Origin: JANQEU01 sp965228045
GTDB lineage: Bacteria > Bacteroidota > Bacteroidia > Cytophagales > Cyclobacteriaceae
DNA: 64,000 nucleotides
Direction: 5' to 3'
Assembly (NCBI GenBank): GCA_965228045.1
Contig: OZ245789.1
Span: 4,402,001 to 4,466,000, forward strand
Made by a program: the position numbers and the translations under genes. Of this stretch, positions 32,792 through 41,679 are shown one piece after another; position 1 is the stretch's first letter; every line of letters starts with the position of its first letter. The notes beneath the pieces are model-generated. The model was not told the DNA's origin. It did not search any database and was given only the letters and a program-made list of their open reading frames with translations.

Positions 32792-33715
32792 TCAATTTCT
32801 ACTCGCCAGCAGATACAGCACAGCCATGCGAACCGCCACCCCATTTTCCACCTGATTGAGGATTGTGGCATTTTTAGAATCGGCCACATCGGATGTGATT
32901 TCCACTCCCCGGTTGATGGGGCCAGGATGCATGATTGTTATCTCTTTGTCCAGCTCACGGATCATTTTAAGATTAATTCCGAAGTACATGGAATACTCTC
33001 TCAGGGAGGGAAAATACGCCATTTGCTGTCTCTCAAGTTGAATCCTCAACACATTGGCCACATCACACCATTGCAGCGCTTTTTTGACGTCTGTCTCCAC
33101 TTCCACTCCCAGTGATTCAATAAATCTAGGGATCAGCGTTGATGGCCCGCATACCTTTACCTCAGCTCCTAGCGTTTTCATTGCGAAAATATTGCTCAAT
33201 GCCACCCGGCTGTGCAGTATATCCCCTATGATTACCACCTTTTTGCCAGCCACATCACCGTGTTTTTCCCTGATCGAATAACAATCGAGAAGTGCCTGCG
33301 TAGGATGCTCGTGCGTCCCATCCCCGGCATTGACAATGTTTGCTTTGATCTTCTTAGAGAGAAAATGAGGTGCACCAGGGCTGGAGTGTCGCATCACTAC
33401 CATATCCACCTTCATAGCCAGAATATTGTTGATCGTATCAAGCAGTGTTTCACCTTTCTTTACGGAGCTGCTTGAAGAGCTGAAATTGACAACGTCCGCA
33501 GAAAGTCTCTTTTCAGCGAGTTCAAAAGACAGTCTGGTTCTTGTAGAATTCTCAAAAAATACATTTGCGATCGTCACGTCTCTGAGGGACGGGACTTTCT
33601 TGATAGGTCGGTTAATGACGTCTTTAAAGTTATCAGCGGTCTCGAAAATCAATTGAATCTCCTCCTCGGTCAGTCCTTTAATTCCCAAAAGGTGTTTCGA
33701 TTTAAGCTGACTCAT
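32792..33715 (-). CDS. pyrB: Aspartate carbamoyltransferase catalytic subunit
   Basis: Enzyme of 307 residues catalysing the committed step of pyrimidine synthesis. The carbamoyl phosphate motif F-x-N-S-T-R-T-R is in VFFENSTRTRLSFELAEKR, and HPTQALLDCYSI is the second substrate loop. No pyrI regulatory chain is adjacent. The start overlaps pyrR by 14 bp, so pyrR and pyrB are co-transcribed. Confidence 0.96.
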   Translation of the reverse strand: MSQLKSKHLLGIKGLTEEEIQLIFETADNFKDVINRPIKKVPSLRDVTIANVFFENSTRTRLSFELAEKRLSADVVNFSSSSSSVKKGETLLDTINNILAMKVDMVVMRHSSPGAPHFLSKKIKANIVNAGDGTHEHPTQALLDCYSIREKHGDVAGKKVVIIGDILHSRVALSNIFAMKTLGAEVKVCGPSTLIPRFIESLGVEVETDVKKALQWCDVANVLRIQLERQQMAYFPSLREYSMYFGINLKMIRELDKEITIMHPGPINRGVEITSDVADSKNATILNQVENGVAVRMAVLYLLASRN

Positions 33716-34256
33716 TTGCCTCTTTATTGATCAACCAAATATTGTCTTTACCTCCCTGTTCTACCAGCTCTACCAGTACCTTATGAGTTGGCAGGGTGTT
33801 TACCTTTTTGCCAATGTAATTGGCTTCGATAGGAACGTGCCTGCTGTACAATCTGTCGATGAGTACAAGAAATTCTACTTTCCGGGGTCTGCCGAAGGTG
33901 ATCATGGCATCCAGGGCAGCTCTGATACTACGACCTGTAAACAGAACATCATCTATAAGAATTACTTTTCTGTCCTCGATTTGAAAATCTATTCGGGTTT
34001 CACTGGCCTTTTTAGGCTCATCCCGACGACGAAAGTCATCTCTATGAAAAGTAGTATCCAGGTAACCTACTTTCACTGGCTTTTCTAACTGAGCATTTAA
34101 GATTTTTTTGACCCTTTCGGCCAAAAAAATACCTCTTGGCTGCAGGCCAACGATTACAGAGTTTTGAAATTCGTCGTGGTTTTCAATTAACTGCTGACAC
34201 AACCTTTGGATGGTGAGTTGAAGCAATTCGCTATCGAGCAGCAGACGTTTTTGCAT
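33702..34256 (-). CDS. pyrR: Bifunctional protein PyrR (pyr regulator / uracil phosphoribosyltransferase)
   Basis: Type I phosphoribosyltransferase-fold protein of 184 residues. The PRPP loop reads KVILIDDVLFTGRSIRAALD, matching the PyrR signature. In many bacteria PyrR binds pyr-operon mRNA and has weak UPRTase activity. There are only 34 bp upstream to the next gene, and I saw no anti-terminator or PyrR binding loop, so its regulatory RNA role is unproven here. Confidence 0.94.
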   Translation of the reverse strand: MQKRLLLDSELLQLTIQRLCQQLIENHDEFQNSVIVGLQPRGIFLAERVKKILNAQLEKPVKVGYLDTTFHRDDFRRRDEPKKASETRIDFQIEDRKVILIDDVLFTGRSIRAALDAMITFGRPRKVEFLVLIDRLYSRHVPIEANYIGKKVNTLPTHKVLVELVEQGGKDNIWLINKEANESA

Positions 34257-34290
34257 GAGTAGGTCGCCGCAAATATAGTATCAAATCTGA

Positions 34291-35868
34291 TTAGTTTGAC
34301 AAATTTTCAAGGTTGTGCCTCACCTTATTTATGTAAAATACTTTTCGCCTATTCTTCAAAAATCCACCTGAACCATGCTGGATTTCCTGCTGACCATAAG
34401 CATAAAGTACATCTCCGTACCATTTCTCAAGTCCCTCCACTTCCGGATCCCTGCGTACAAACTCATCATCTTCCGAGTCCAACGACACCGGTGTAAAAGT
34501 TTCCCCTTCTATCACCTCATTTCCGGAAATCACCTTACTTCTAATTTCATTTTCCTCCAGGTAGCTCAACTCAATCTTATCTCCAAAAATATTGACTGCA
34601 ACCAATTCCTCAAGATGAGGTAAAAAGACATCGTCTATTGGGAAACTGTGATCCCATAGGATATTTCCATTTTGATCAAATGAAACCACAATTGCATGTG
34701 TGTATTTATATCCAATGACATTGTTATAGACTCTCGTTTGGTTGTAATTGGAACCATACATGTTCGGTGTGTAGGGCATCATGGTAGACCTGTAGCTGGA
34801 ATACCGCGGATAGTAAGCCTCTCCCACCATAATGTATTGATTACCCCTTGGTATGATCTCGTGTACGAGGAGTCTGTAATTGAATTTCTTATTCTTACCT
34901 TTTGACTTTTTCTTCGAAATACGATCCTTCACACGTTTCCGGCGATTTTTCTTCATATAATCAAAGAAATTCGTCAGATCCCCATAGTTATAGTACTTTA
35001 TGAACTGCTGTCGACCATTTCGGAATTTCGATAGGTATAGTCCCTGACTATAATCCCGACTCTTAAGTGAAAATGCCCCTGTCACATATTGAAATCCAGT
35101 TGAAAAATCTGTGGGCGCAGCATCTATAAGATTTCTTCTCTCACCTGGTTGTAAGATGTTATTCTGCACCAGAATATTGTCTGTGGTGAAAGTTCTGACG
35201 CTTACTGTGAAATTATTCTGTGTAGTTTTTTCCATCATGGCAACCGTGAAAACACCCTGCTCATCGTTGATGAAAATATCCAGAATGTGACTGTTCTGTT
35301 CATATACCCCCGGAATCACCCTGGGCTTACGTTCATCAAGATTGAAAGTTAAAACAGCTGGTTTCATTCTTGTTTGACCCCCGAAAACCACAGTGTTATT
35401 GACCACCTCAAAATGCGAAAGCTCTATTGGAAAAACCGTGGTCAGCTCAATCGCCTCAACTTCTCCATTTGATGAGTCAATTTTGTAAATGGTAAATTCT
35501 TCAGGACGATACTGGGCACTGGAAAACAAAAGATAGAAATACTCATCGGAGTAATCCCACCCCATAAACGTATGAGTAAGAGGTATGATCCTGAGTTTCA
35601 CCCATTCTGACTGGAGAGCAGTATCCAGCTTATATAGCTCCCAACCGTATCCGCCGGAATGTCTGTCCGGTGTCTGCTTCACTACAAGTAACCCATCCTC
35701 ATACCCGTTGATGATCATAAAATCATTGCCGAGCTTGTCATCCCTGAATTCTATACGATCAGTCTGATTAATATAATTGCTGGTATCAAACAGGTCCTTG
35801 TCCTTCTTTCTTTGCCCCTGGACCAGGGTAAAAACGAAAATCAACAATATAGAAATGAATATTCTCAC
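34291..35868 (-). CDS. Exported beta-rich protein of unknown function
   Basis: Protein of 525 residues with a signal peptide (MRIFISILLIFVFTLVQGQ, GTG start at 35868). It contains recurring short strands separated by glycine or aspartate turns (WELYKLDTALQSEWVKLRI, TIYKIDSSNGEVEAIEL, VVSFDQNGNILWDHSFP), suggesting a beta-propeller-like fold, and one very basic internal stretch (KKNRRKRVKDRISKKKSKGK). I recognise no family and no T9SS C-terminal domain. It is upstream of pyrR on the same strand, so may be co-transcribed, but the function is unrelated. Confidence 0.6.
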   Translation of the reverse strand: MRIFISILLIFVFTLVQGQRKKDKDLFDTSNYINQTDRIEFRDDKLGNDFMIINGYEDGLLVVKQTPDRHSGGYGWELYKLDTALQSEWVKLRIIPLTHTFMGWDYSDEYFYLLFSSAQYRPEEFTIYKIDSSNGEVEAIELTTVFPIELSHFEVVNNTVVFGGQTRMKPAVLTFNLDERKPRVIPGVYEQNSHILDIFINDEQGVFTVAMMEKTTQNNFTVSVRTFTTDNILVQNNILQPGERRNLIDAAPTDFSTGFQYVTGAFSLKSRDYSQGLYLSKFRNGRQQFIKYYNYGDLTNFFDYMKKNRRKRVKDRISKKKSKGKNKKFNYRLLVHEIIPRGNQYIMVGEAYYPRYSSYRSTMMPYTPNMYGSNYNQTRVYNNVIGYKYTHAIVVSFDQNGNILWDHSFPIDDVFLPHLEELVAVNIFGDKIELSYLEENEIRSKVISGNEVIEGETFTPVSLDSEDDEFVRRDPEVEGLEKWYGDVLYAYGQQEIQHGSGGFLKNRRKVFYINKVRHNLENLSN

Positions 35869-35898
35869 CTTAACTAAACAATCTACACATATATATCC

Positions 35899-36309
35899 CT
35901 ACGTATTTTCGGACATTGCGATTACAATGTCAAACTCCTCCTTCGTTACCGGTTGCACTGAAAGTCTTGAATTATTGACCAAAACCATTTCTGATAATCT
36001 ATCATCTGCTTTTATCTTCTCTAACGAAACCGGTGCTTTAAGTTTAAACTCAGGCACAAAGTCCACAACAACCCATCGGTCATCATCGACAGTTGGATCA
36101 GGATAAAATTCCTTCACCACTTTAGCAACACCGACCACACTTTTTTCATTCACACTATGGTAGAACAAAGCCAGGTCACCGACTTTCATGCTTTTCATGT
36201 TATTCCTTGCTGAATAATTGCGTACTCCATCCCAATGGTCTCTCCCCAATTTGACGAAATCATCCCAGGAATATGTATTTGGCTCCGATTTTATCAACCA
36301 ATAATTCAT
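35899..36309 (-). CDS. EVE domain protein
   Basis: Protein of 136 residues from ATG 36309 (a GTG at 36315 is less likely). MNYWLIKSEPNTYSWDDF, DGVRNYSARNNMKSMKVGD and LALFYHSV are the EVE/thymocyte nuclear protein 1-like fold that binds modified or single-stranded nucleic acid bases (related to YTH/PUA). Possible roles are recognition of modified cytosines in phage or host DNA, or RNA modification sensing; neither is tested here. It is divergent from the GT9 gene. Confidence 0.9.
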   Translation of the reverse strand: MNYWLIKSEPNTYSWDDFVKLGRDHWDGVRNYSARNNMKSMKVGDLALFYHSVNEKSVVGVAKVVKEFYPDPTVDDDRWVVVDFVPEFKLKAPVSLEKIKADDRLSEMVLVNNSRLSVQPVTKEEFDIVIAMSENT

Positions 36310-36379
36310 TTGCACTTTGCTTTTGATTAAGTTAACCGAAATAAAAGGAAATGAACCCAGGACACCGAATCAAAATAGA

Positions 36380-37390
36380 ATGAAAATTCTCGTAATAAGG
36401 TTTTCCGCTATTGGTGATATCGTGCTTACTACCCCCGTACTAAGGGTTCTCAAGAAACAAATTCCAAATGCGGAAGTGCATTTTGCCACCAAACCTGAAT
36501 TTGAGACTATCGTCCTCAATAACCCCAATGTGGATCGGGTACACTTGCTTGAAAATGGTCTGATTGCCCTTATCAAAGTACTCCGCAAAGAGAAGTTTGA
36601 TTATGTCGTGGATTTGCACAATAACCTCCGCACTTCTTTGATCAAGCTTGTACTGCCAGCGCCGCATAGAAGCTTCCCTAAGCTGAATATCCAAAAGTGG
36701 CTCATGGTCAATTTCAAGTTAAACCGCCTTCCAAAATATCATATAGTAGACAGGTACCTTTCTACTCTTCAGGATTTTGGGGTTATCCCCGACGAGGAAG
36801 GTCTGGAATTTTATATCCCTGCCAGGGATGAAGTTGAGCTGGAGTGGTTACCTGAGCCTTTCCGACAAGGCTTTTATACCGTTGTGCTTGGGGCTAAGCA
36901 TCAAACAAAAAAATTGCCTGAGAAAAAGCTTATTGAACTCTGCGACCGCATCAATAAACCTATTGTACTCCTAGGCGGCACTGATGAAAGTGACCTGGGA
37001 GTACGGGTGGAAAAATTCTTCAAAAAAACAGCCACAGCCGAGACAGAATCTCAGTTGCAAAATGACCTTGGGAAGAAAGCAATTGTTTTCAATGGATGTG
37101 GAAAATTTAACCTCAATCAATCCGCGTCTTTGATAAAGCAGTCTGCAGCTGTTTTTACCCATGACACGGGACTCATGCACATTGCTGCAGCATTTCAGAA
37201 AAAGATTTTTTCAATCTGGGGAAATACGATTCCTGAATTTGGAATGTATCCGTACAAGACCTCCTTTGTTATTTTTGAGAACAAGAAAATCAGCTGTAGA
37301 CCGTGCTCAAAAATCGGTTTTAAGAAATGTCCAAAAGGGCACTTCAAATGTATGAATGATATAGTTTTTGATTTTTATCTGCCGGACTAA
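36380..37390 (+). CDS. Glycosyltransferase family 9 protein (heptosyltransferase-like)
   Basis: GT-B enzyme of 336 residues from ATG 36380 (MKILVIRFSAIGDIVLTTPV); upstream TTG 36317 adds unlikely sequence. The N-terminal IRFSAIGD glycine loop and the C-terminal HDTGLMHIAAAF with C-x-x-C features (RPCSKIGFKKCPKGHFKC) are typical of ADP-heptose:LPS transferases. It likely adds core sugars to lipopolysaccharide at the inner membrane. The TAATG overlap couples it to the sixA gene. Confidence 0.9.
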   Translation: MKILVIRFSAIGDIVLTTPVLRVLKKQIPNAEVHFATKPEFETIVLNNPNVDRVHLLENGLIALIKVLRKEKFDYVVDLHNNLRTSLIKLVLPAPHRSFPKLNIQKWLMVNFKLNRLPKYHIVDRYLSTLQDFGVIPDEEGLEFYIPARDEVELEWLPEPFRQGFYTVVLGAKHQTKKLPEKKLIELCDRINKPIVLLGGTDESDLGVRVEKFFKKTATAETESQLQNDLGKKAIVFNGCGKFNLNQSASLIKQSAAVFTHDTGLMHIAAAFQKKIFSIWGNTIPEFGMYPYKTSFVIFENKKISCRPCSKIGFKKCPKGHFKCMNDIVFDFYLPD

Positions 37391-37875
37391 TGAAAACACT
37401 CTACGTCATCAGACATGCCAAATCCTCATGGACCTTTAATGAGCTGGATGATTTTAGCCGACCTCTTGGTAAACGGGGAAGAAAGGACGTCATAAAAATG
37501 GGCAAGTTTCTGCATAAAAATGTAAAACCGCCCGATCTGATACTTAGCAGCACAGCTTCGCGAGCATTCTACACCGCACTCTACCTGGCCGATGGCTGGA
37601 AAATGGAAGAAACTGACGTCATTACAGAAGCAAATCTTTATCATGCAGATTCTGAAGATATAGTGCAGATAGTGGGGAATCAGGAGGAAGACATTGTAGC
37701 CATAGTAGGACATAATCCCGGTTTCACCTCTTTTATCAATATGATTTCGAATGAAATGCTCGACAACCTACCCACCTGTGGGGTTTTTGGGATAGAATTT
37801 GATATTCAGTCATGGGATGAGATCGAAAGAAAATCAGGCCAAAAAAAATTCTATCACACTCCAAAAACAATCTGA
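37390..37875 (+). CDS. Histidine phosphatase family protein (SixA-like)
   Basis: Phosphohistidine-type phosphatase of 161 residues. The R-H-A motif with nucleophile H9 (VIRHAKSSW) and VGHNPGFTSF (second catalytic histidine) match SixA of E. coli, which removes phosphate from ArcB's HPt domain; the local target is unknown. Both ends overlap neighbours by 1 bp (GT9 upstream and epimerase downstream). Confidence 0.9.
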   Translation: MKTLYVIRHAKSSWTFNELDDFSRPLGKRGRKDVIKMGKFLHKNVKPPDLILSSTASRAFYTALYLADGWKMEETDVITEANLYHADSEDIVQIVGNQEEDIVAIVGHNPGFTSFINMISNEMLDNLPTCGVFGIEFDIQSWDEIERKSGQKKFYHTPKTI

Positions 37876-38741
37876 TGATCACAATAAAAAGTGACCAGTT
37901 ATCCGCCTCAATTAAATCCCTGGGAGCGGAGCTTTGCAGTTTAAAATCTAATAAACAACAAGTCGAATATATTTGGCAAGGTGACAAGACTTTCTGGGGT
38001 CGGCATTCCCCCGTTCTCTTCCCAATTGTAGGTCGGTTGAAAGGTGATTCTTATTTATACGATGGCAAATCTTATCCACTTGGACAGCATGGTTTTGCGC
38101 GTGATAGTGAATTTGAACTTGTAAAGAGTTCGGAAAACTCCTGCCAGTTTGAGTTGAATTCTGATGACAGAACACGTGCGGTGTTCCCTTTCGAGTGGTC
38201 ACTTAAAATCGGCTATATTCTACTTGGAAATGTACTGACCATAGTTTACTCAGTGAAAAACAATGGTCCAAAAGATTTATTGTTTTCCATTGGAGCTCAT
38301 CCTGCGTTTAATTGTCCCCTTTTTGACAATGAAAAAAGGTCAGACTATGAACTTCGATTTAATAGAGAGGAAACCCTTGAATCTCAAATTATCAATGAAG
38401 GGCTCAGAACCAGCGACTCCAAACCTGTTTTTCAAAATAAGTCAGGGATTCCTATAGATGATGATTTATTCAAAGATGATGCATTAGTTTTCAGTGGACT
38501 TAATTCCGATAGGGTCACGCTTTCCACTACAGATAAGGATACATTATCAGTCTCATTTCCGGGATTTCCATACCTTGGAATTTGGTCGAAAAATGAAGAT
38601 GCGCCCTTCGTCTGTATTGAACCCTGGCATGGAGTGGCGGATAGCCAGGACCATAATCAATATTTAAAAGACAAAGAAGGTATCAAGTCTTTAAAAAGTG
38701 GTGATAGTTTTGCAGCTGAATTGAAAATTGAAATTCATTGA
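37875..38741 (+). CDS. Aldose 1-epimerase family protein
   Basis: Protein of 288 residues of the galactose mutarotase-like superfamily, with GRHSPVLFPIVGRLKGDSY, the substrate region QHGFARDSEFEL, SIGAHPAFNCPL and the C-terminal CIEPWHGVADSQD. The conserved histidines and glutamate are present. It would interconvert sugar anomers; the sugar is not identifiable. It is the third gene of the GT9 operon. Confidence 0.88.
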   Translation: MITIKSDQLSASIKSLGAELCSLKSNKQQVEYIWQGDKTFWGRHSPVLFPIVGRLKGDSYLYDGKSYPLGQHGFARDSEFELVKSSENSCQFELNSDDRTRAVFPFEWSLKIGYILLGNVLTIVYSVKNNGPKDLLFSIGAHPAFNCPLFDNEKRSDYELRFNREETLESQIINEGLRTSDSKPVFQNKSGIPIDDDLFKDDALVFSGLNSDRVTLSTTDKDTLSVSFPGFPYLGIWSKNEDAPFVCIEPWHGVADSQDHNQYLKDKEGIKSLKSGDSFAAELKIEIH

Positions 38742-38767
38742 AATTATGAAGTTCAATACCGCTACGA

Positions 38768-39685
38768 ATGAAACAATACGACCTCACTATTCTCACAGCA
38801 GATCGATTTGCCAATCATACTGACAAAACTGAAGAAGGAAAGATTGCTGACTCAGAGCATGAACTTATTCAGGATGCTCTCGAAAAGCTGGGATTCAAGG
38901 TAGCCATCAAAAGTTGGGCTGACAGACAATTTGATTGGTCCAAGACAGATTTTGCTCTTTTCAGGACCACCTGGGACTATTTTGAGAGATTTGACGAATT
39001 TATTAGGTGGATCGGGAGATGCTCGCGCATGACACGGTTTATAAATCCTGTTAAACTAATTCAATGGAACCTGGATAAGCATTACCTGATTGATTTAAAA
39101 GGAAAAGGCATCCCGGTAGTACCGACAGTATTCCTTAGACCACTGACACGAACGACCCTTTTAGATGAATTAAAACAGGCCGGTTGGGAGAAAGATGCAG
39201 TATTAAAGCCTTCTATTTCAGCTTCGGCCAGGCACACCTACCACCTCAAAACAAACAATATCGCCAACCATGAATCAGTTTTTCAACGATTGCTAAAAAG
39301 CGAATCGCTGATGATCCAGCCATTCATTGAAAACATTGTGAAGAAAGGTGAGATCTCGCTTGTGATGATTGATGGCAAATACTCCCACGCCGTTTTAAAA
39401 AGACCACGGTCTGGTGATTTTCGGGTACAGTCGGATCACGGCGGTAGCTCAGAAGATTATCATCCGGACGCCATAGCCATTGAAATTGCAGAAAGGACGG
39501 TGGAAGCCTGTATTATGAAACCGCTCTACGCACGGGTAGACTTAGTATGGAATGATGACGATGAGCTATTACTGTCAGAGGTCGAATTGATCGAACCGGA
39601 ACTATTCCTTCGCTATAATGAAAATAGCGCAGCAATGCTGGCTGACGCAATTCATAATTACGTCAAAACTTTCGATCCACAGTAA
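38768..39685 (+). CDS. ATP-grasp domain protein (RimK-like)
   Basis: Protein of 305 residues with an N-terminal pre-ATP-grasp region (FALFRTTWDYFERFDEFI), a lysine in VLKPSISASARHTY that would bind ATP, LMIQPFIENIVKKGEISLVM and the acidic metal-binding end SEVELIEPELFLRYN. It ligates a carboxyl to an amine or hydroxyl through an acyl phosphate; the pattern resembles DcsG/RimK-like ligases in peptide-derived compound pathways, but no biosynthetic cluster is apparent. Fourth gene of the GT9-sixA-epimerase operon. Confidence 0.8.
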   Translation: MKQYDLTILTADRFANHTDKTEEGKIADSEHELIQDALEKLGFKVAIKSWADRQFDWSKTDFALFRTTWDYFERFDEFIRWIGRCSRMTRFINPVKLIQWNLDKHYLIDLKGKGIPVVPTVFLRPLTRTTLLDELKQAGWEKDAVLKPSISASARHTYHLKTNNIANHESVFQRLLKSESLMIQPFIENIVKKGEISLVMIDGKYSHAVLKRPRSGDFRVQSDHGGSSEDYHPDAIAIEIAERTVEACIMKPLYARVDLVWNDDDELLLSEVELIEPELFLRYNENSAAMLADAIHNYVKTFDPQ

Positions 39686-39690
39686 AATTT

Positions 39691-39727
39691 AGAAAAATTT
39701 ACGACTGGAAACATCCAGTCGTAAATT
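39691..39727 (-). terminator. Intrinsic terminator for the RRM gene (minus strand)
   Basis: A perfect 14-bp stem (AATTTACGACTGGA with TCCAGTCGTAAATT, loop AACA, 39696-39727). Read on the minus strand it is followed by T-rich sequence, so it ends the RRM transcript; it may also stop the plus-strand operon weakly. Confidence 0.8.
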
Positions 39728-39745
39728 GTAATTTCTTAGTCGAAA

Positions 39746-39988
39746 TTATTTCGGATTTGCTTTCTTGACTACTATAGTCCTTCTTTCAAATTCACTCTCA
39801 TTGAGTTCATTGATAGCAGCCTGAGCTTCTCCGTTGTCGGGCATTTCAACAAACCCAAATCCTTTTGACCTTCCAGTATCCCGGTCCATAATAATTTTGA
39901 CCGAGTCTACTTCTCCATAGTCCTCAAAGAGTTTTCGTAGTGATTCCTCACTTGTGCCATAATTAAGTTTGGCAACAAAAATGTTCAT
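39746..39988 (-). CDS. RNA recognition motif (RRM) protein
   Basis: Single-domain RNA-binding protein of 80 residues. RNP2 is IFVAKL (residues 3-8) and RNP1 is RSKGFGFVEM (40-49), with aromatic residues at the usual positions. Such Rbp proteins are common in Bacteroidota and cyanobacteria and are often cold-linked RNA chaperones. A structured leader (see the hairpin at 40032-40066) lies upstream; its own terminator follows. Confidence 0.95.
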   Translation of the reverse strand: MNIFVAKLNYGTSEESLRKLFEDYGEVDSVKIIMDRDTGRSKGFGFVEMPDNGEAQAAINELNESEFERRTIVVKKANPK

Positions 39989-40031
39989 GATAAAAATATT
40001 AAGTAATAAAAAACAGGAGTAAAGTCAATAA

Positions 40032-40066
40032 GGACGAAACGTACTCGACGTACGGATACGGTCCTG
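40032..40066 (-). promoter_or_regulatory. Candidate 5' leader hairpin of the RRM gene
   Basis: On the minus strand, AGGAC/GTCCT (outer) and CGTAC/GTACG (inner) pair with small internal loops, forming a branched-looking hairpin about 45-80 bases upstream of the ATG. This could be a post-transcriptional control element. Confidence 0.4.
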
Positions 40067-40140
40067 CCTAAATGAATTTAAACCGCTAAAACAAAAGTAG
40101 GGGAATTATACCAGAAATGGCAGGGTCAATAAATAACCGA

Positions 40141-40587
40141 TCAGGAAAATTTCATCAAAGGGGGCTCATCAGTGGCCAAAAGACTATTAAAAAGCTCCAT
40201 TAAATCCTCAAAATCCCATGGTTTTGTCACAAATCCGTGTATTCCAAAGCTCTCTACAGCTTCCTTTAACTCATCCCTCTTTATAAATCCGGAGAGGATC
40301 ATGCGACGAATATCAGGATCATAATCATACACTTCTCTCAAAAGATCAGTTCCAAGAAGTACTGGCATTCGGTGGTCAGACACCACAATATTGATGTCCT
40401 CAGACTTGACTACTTCCATGGCCTCCGAAGGACTAAGAGCAGTATAAACATTAAAGAACCTTCGAAAGGTAGTTTTGAAACCCCTCAGGTTTGGAGACTC
40501 ATCGTCAACATACAAAATCGAAAATTCTTTCCTACGCCTGGCTTTTCGTTCGCTGGCTTTAAGCTCCGCGCTCTCCGTCATTTCCAT
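40141..40587 (-). CDS. Stand-alone response regulator receiver protein
   Basis: Protein of 148 residues: a basic 20-residue N terminus (KASERKARRRK) and one CheY-like receiver domain. Acidic D28 and D29 (YVDDE), phospho-acceptor D71 (VVSDHRMP), a serine in ILSG and K122 (FVTKPWD) are the canonical active residues. No output domain follows. It may act as a CheY-like or phosphorelay intermediate. No histidine kinase is adjacent. Confidence 0.9.
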   Translation of the reverse strand: MEMTESAELKASERKARRRKEFSILYVDDESPNLRGFKTTFRRFFNVYTALSPSEAMEVVKSEDINIVVSDHRMPVLLGTDLLREVYDYDPDIRRMILSGFIKRDELKEAVESFGIHGFVTKPWDFEDLMELFNSLLATDEPPLMKFS

Positions 40588-40693
40588 AGTTCAAATTCTT
40601 ATCTATCAAAATTAGTCTTTTGACCGTAAAGCAGGAAACGGAAACCTCCTTAAAAGGCTAAATATTGACATGAGAAGGGATTTCTTCGTGTGA

Positions 40694-41143
40694 CTAGGAT
40701 TTTTTATCCGGGAGCCATTCAAAATCTTCCGCACGATGTGCATCCATAACCATCTCCACCAACTCGGCTGGTGGGGCAGTCACCTTCCTGATCTTCAGGT
40801 CCAGCCACGCACCATCTACTTCGATGATGGCAGAGACTGTATTATCAGATTTGTAAATGGTATGTCGAAATGTCCATTTGGATCCATCTCTCCTTGATTT
40901 CACCAACTCAAGATCTACTTCCAGCTCCTCTCCCATCCTGATCTCTTTGAGAAAGCGCGTCTCCTCACGGAACAGGATCGGACCTATTCCCATTTGTATA
41001 AGTCTGGAAAATGGAAACTGATGCTCCTCAAAGTATGAAACCCGCACCTGAGCTGCATAGTCATTGTAGGCCGTATGACGCATGTGTCCGTTAGGATCAA
41101 GATTTGCCCAAATGGATTGGAATCGTTTTCTAAATGGCGCCAT
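40694..41143 (-). CDS. Acyl-CoA thioesterase (hotdog fold)
   Basis: 4HBT-type thioesterase of 149 residues. FQSIWANLDPNGHMRHTAYN carries the D-x-N-x-H-M-x-N-like active pattern, and FSRLIQMGIGPILFREETRF is the central hotdog helix and following strand. It hydrolyses an acyl-CoA; chain length is unknown. It shares the A of its ATG with the DUF5606 stop region and is co-transcribed with it. Confidence 0.85.
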   Translation of the reverse strand: MAPFRKRFQSIWANLDPNGHMRHTAYNDYAAQVRVSYFEEHQFPFSRLIQMGIGPILFREETRFLKEIRMGEELEVDLELVKSRRDGSKWTFRHTIYKSDNTVSAIIEVDGAWLDLKIRKVTAPPAELVEMVMDAHRAEDFEWLPDKKS

Positions 41144-41643
41144 TACTTTTTGTCTCCGGTGCCTTTGGATTTGGGATCGGCTTTGGGTTTTCCTTCTGTC
41201 TTTTTGTCCTTTTTACCTTCCTTTTCCTTGTCTTTCTTTTCTTCCTTTTCCAAAAGTAAATCCGGTTGGATCTCAGCCAATAGATTATACCATGTTACCA
41301 GCTTTTTGATATCCGATACATATACCCTTTCCGCATCGTAGTTCGGAAGAATAAATTTCAGAAAAGACTTGAGCTCTTCAGGATCTGAATTTGAATTCAG
41401 ACCGGAATCACCATCAAACTCTTTGTGGATCCTTTTAAAAACTTCCTCAAGCATCACGGAACCTTCCTCATCCGTGGTGTAAATGGAAATGTCCGACAGG
41501 ATGGAAACTTTCGAATGGGCTCCCACGACCATGCGCTTCTTTTCGTCATCAAGTGTTTCGATAATAGCGCCCGTCCTGGTTGGCTTGATGATCTTAAATA
41601 ACCCTCCTTTGCCGGAAATTGATGCAATCTCGCTTAACTCCAT
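41143..41643 (-). CDS. DUF5606 domain protein
   Basis: Protein of 166 residues. MELSEIASISGKGGLFKI, RTGAIIETLDDEKKRMVVG and ISIYTTDEEGSVMLEEVF match the Bacteroidota-restricted DUF5606 family. The C-terminal 35 residues are a lysine-rich low-complexity tail (KEEKKDKEKEGKKDKK) that may bind RNA or DNA. Function is unknown. Its stop is one base from the thioesterase start. Confidence 0.85.
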   Translation of the reverse strand: MELSEIASISGKGGLFKIIKPTRTGAIIETLDDEKKRMVVGAHSKVSILSDISIYTTDEEGSVMLEEVFKRIHKEFDGDSGLNSNSDPEELKSFLKFILPNYDAERVYVSDIKKLVTWYNLLAEIQPDLLLEKEEKKDKEKEGKKDKKTEGKPKADPKSKGTGDKK

Positions 41644-41679
41644 ACAGTTCTCTTGATTTTGGCGGCAAAGCTAGCCAAT

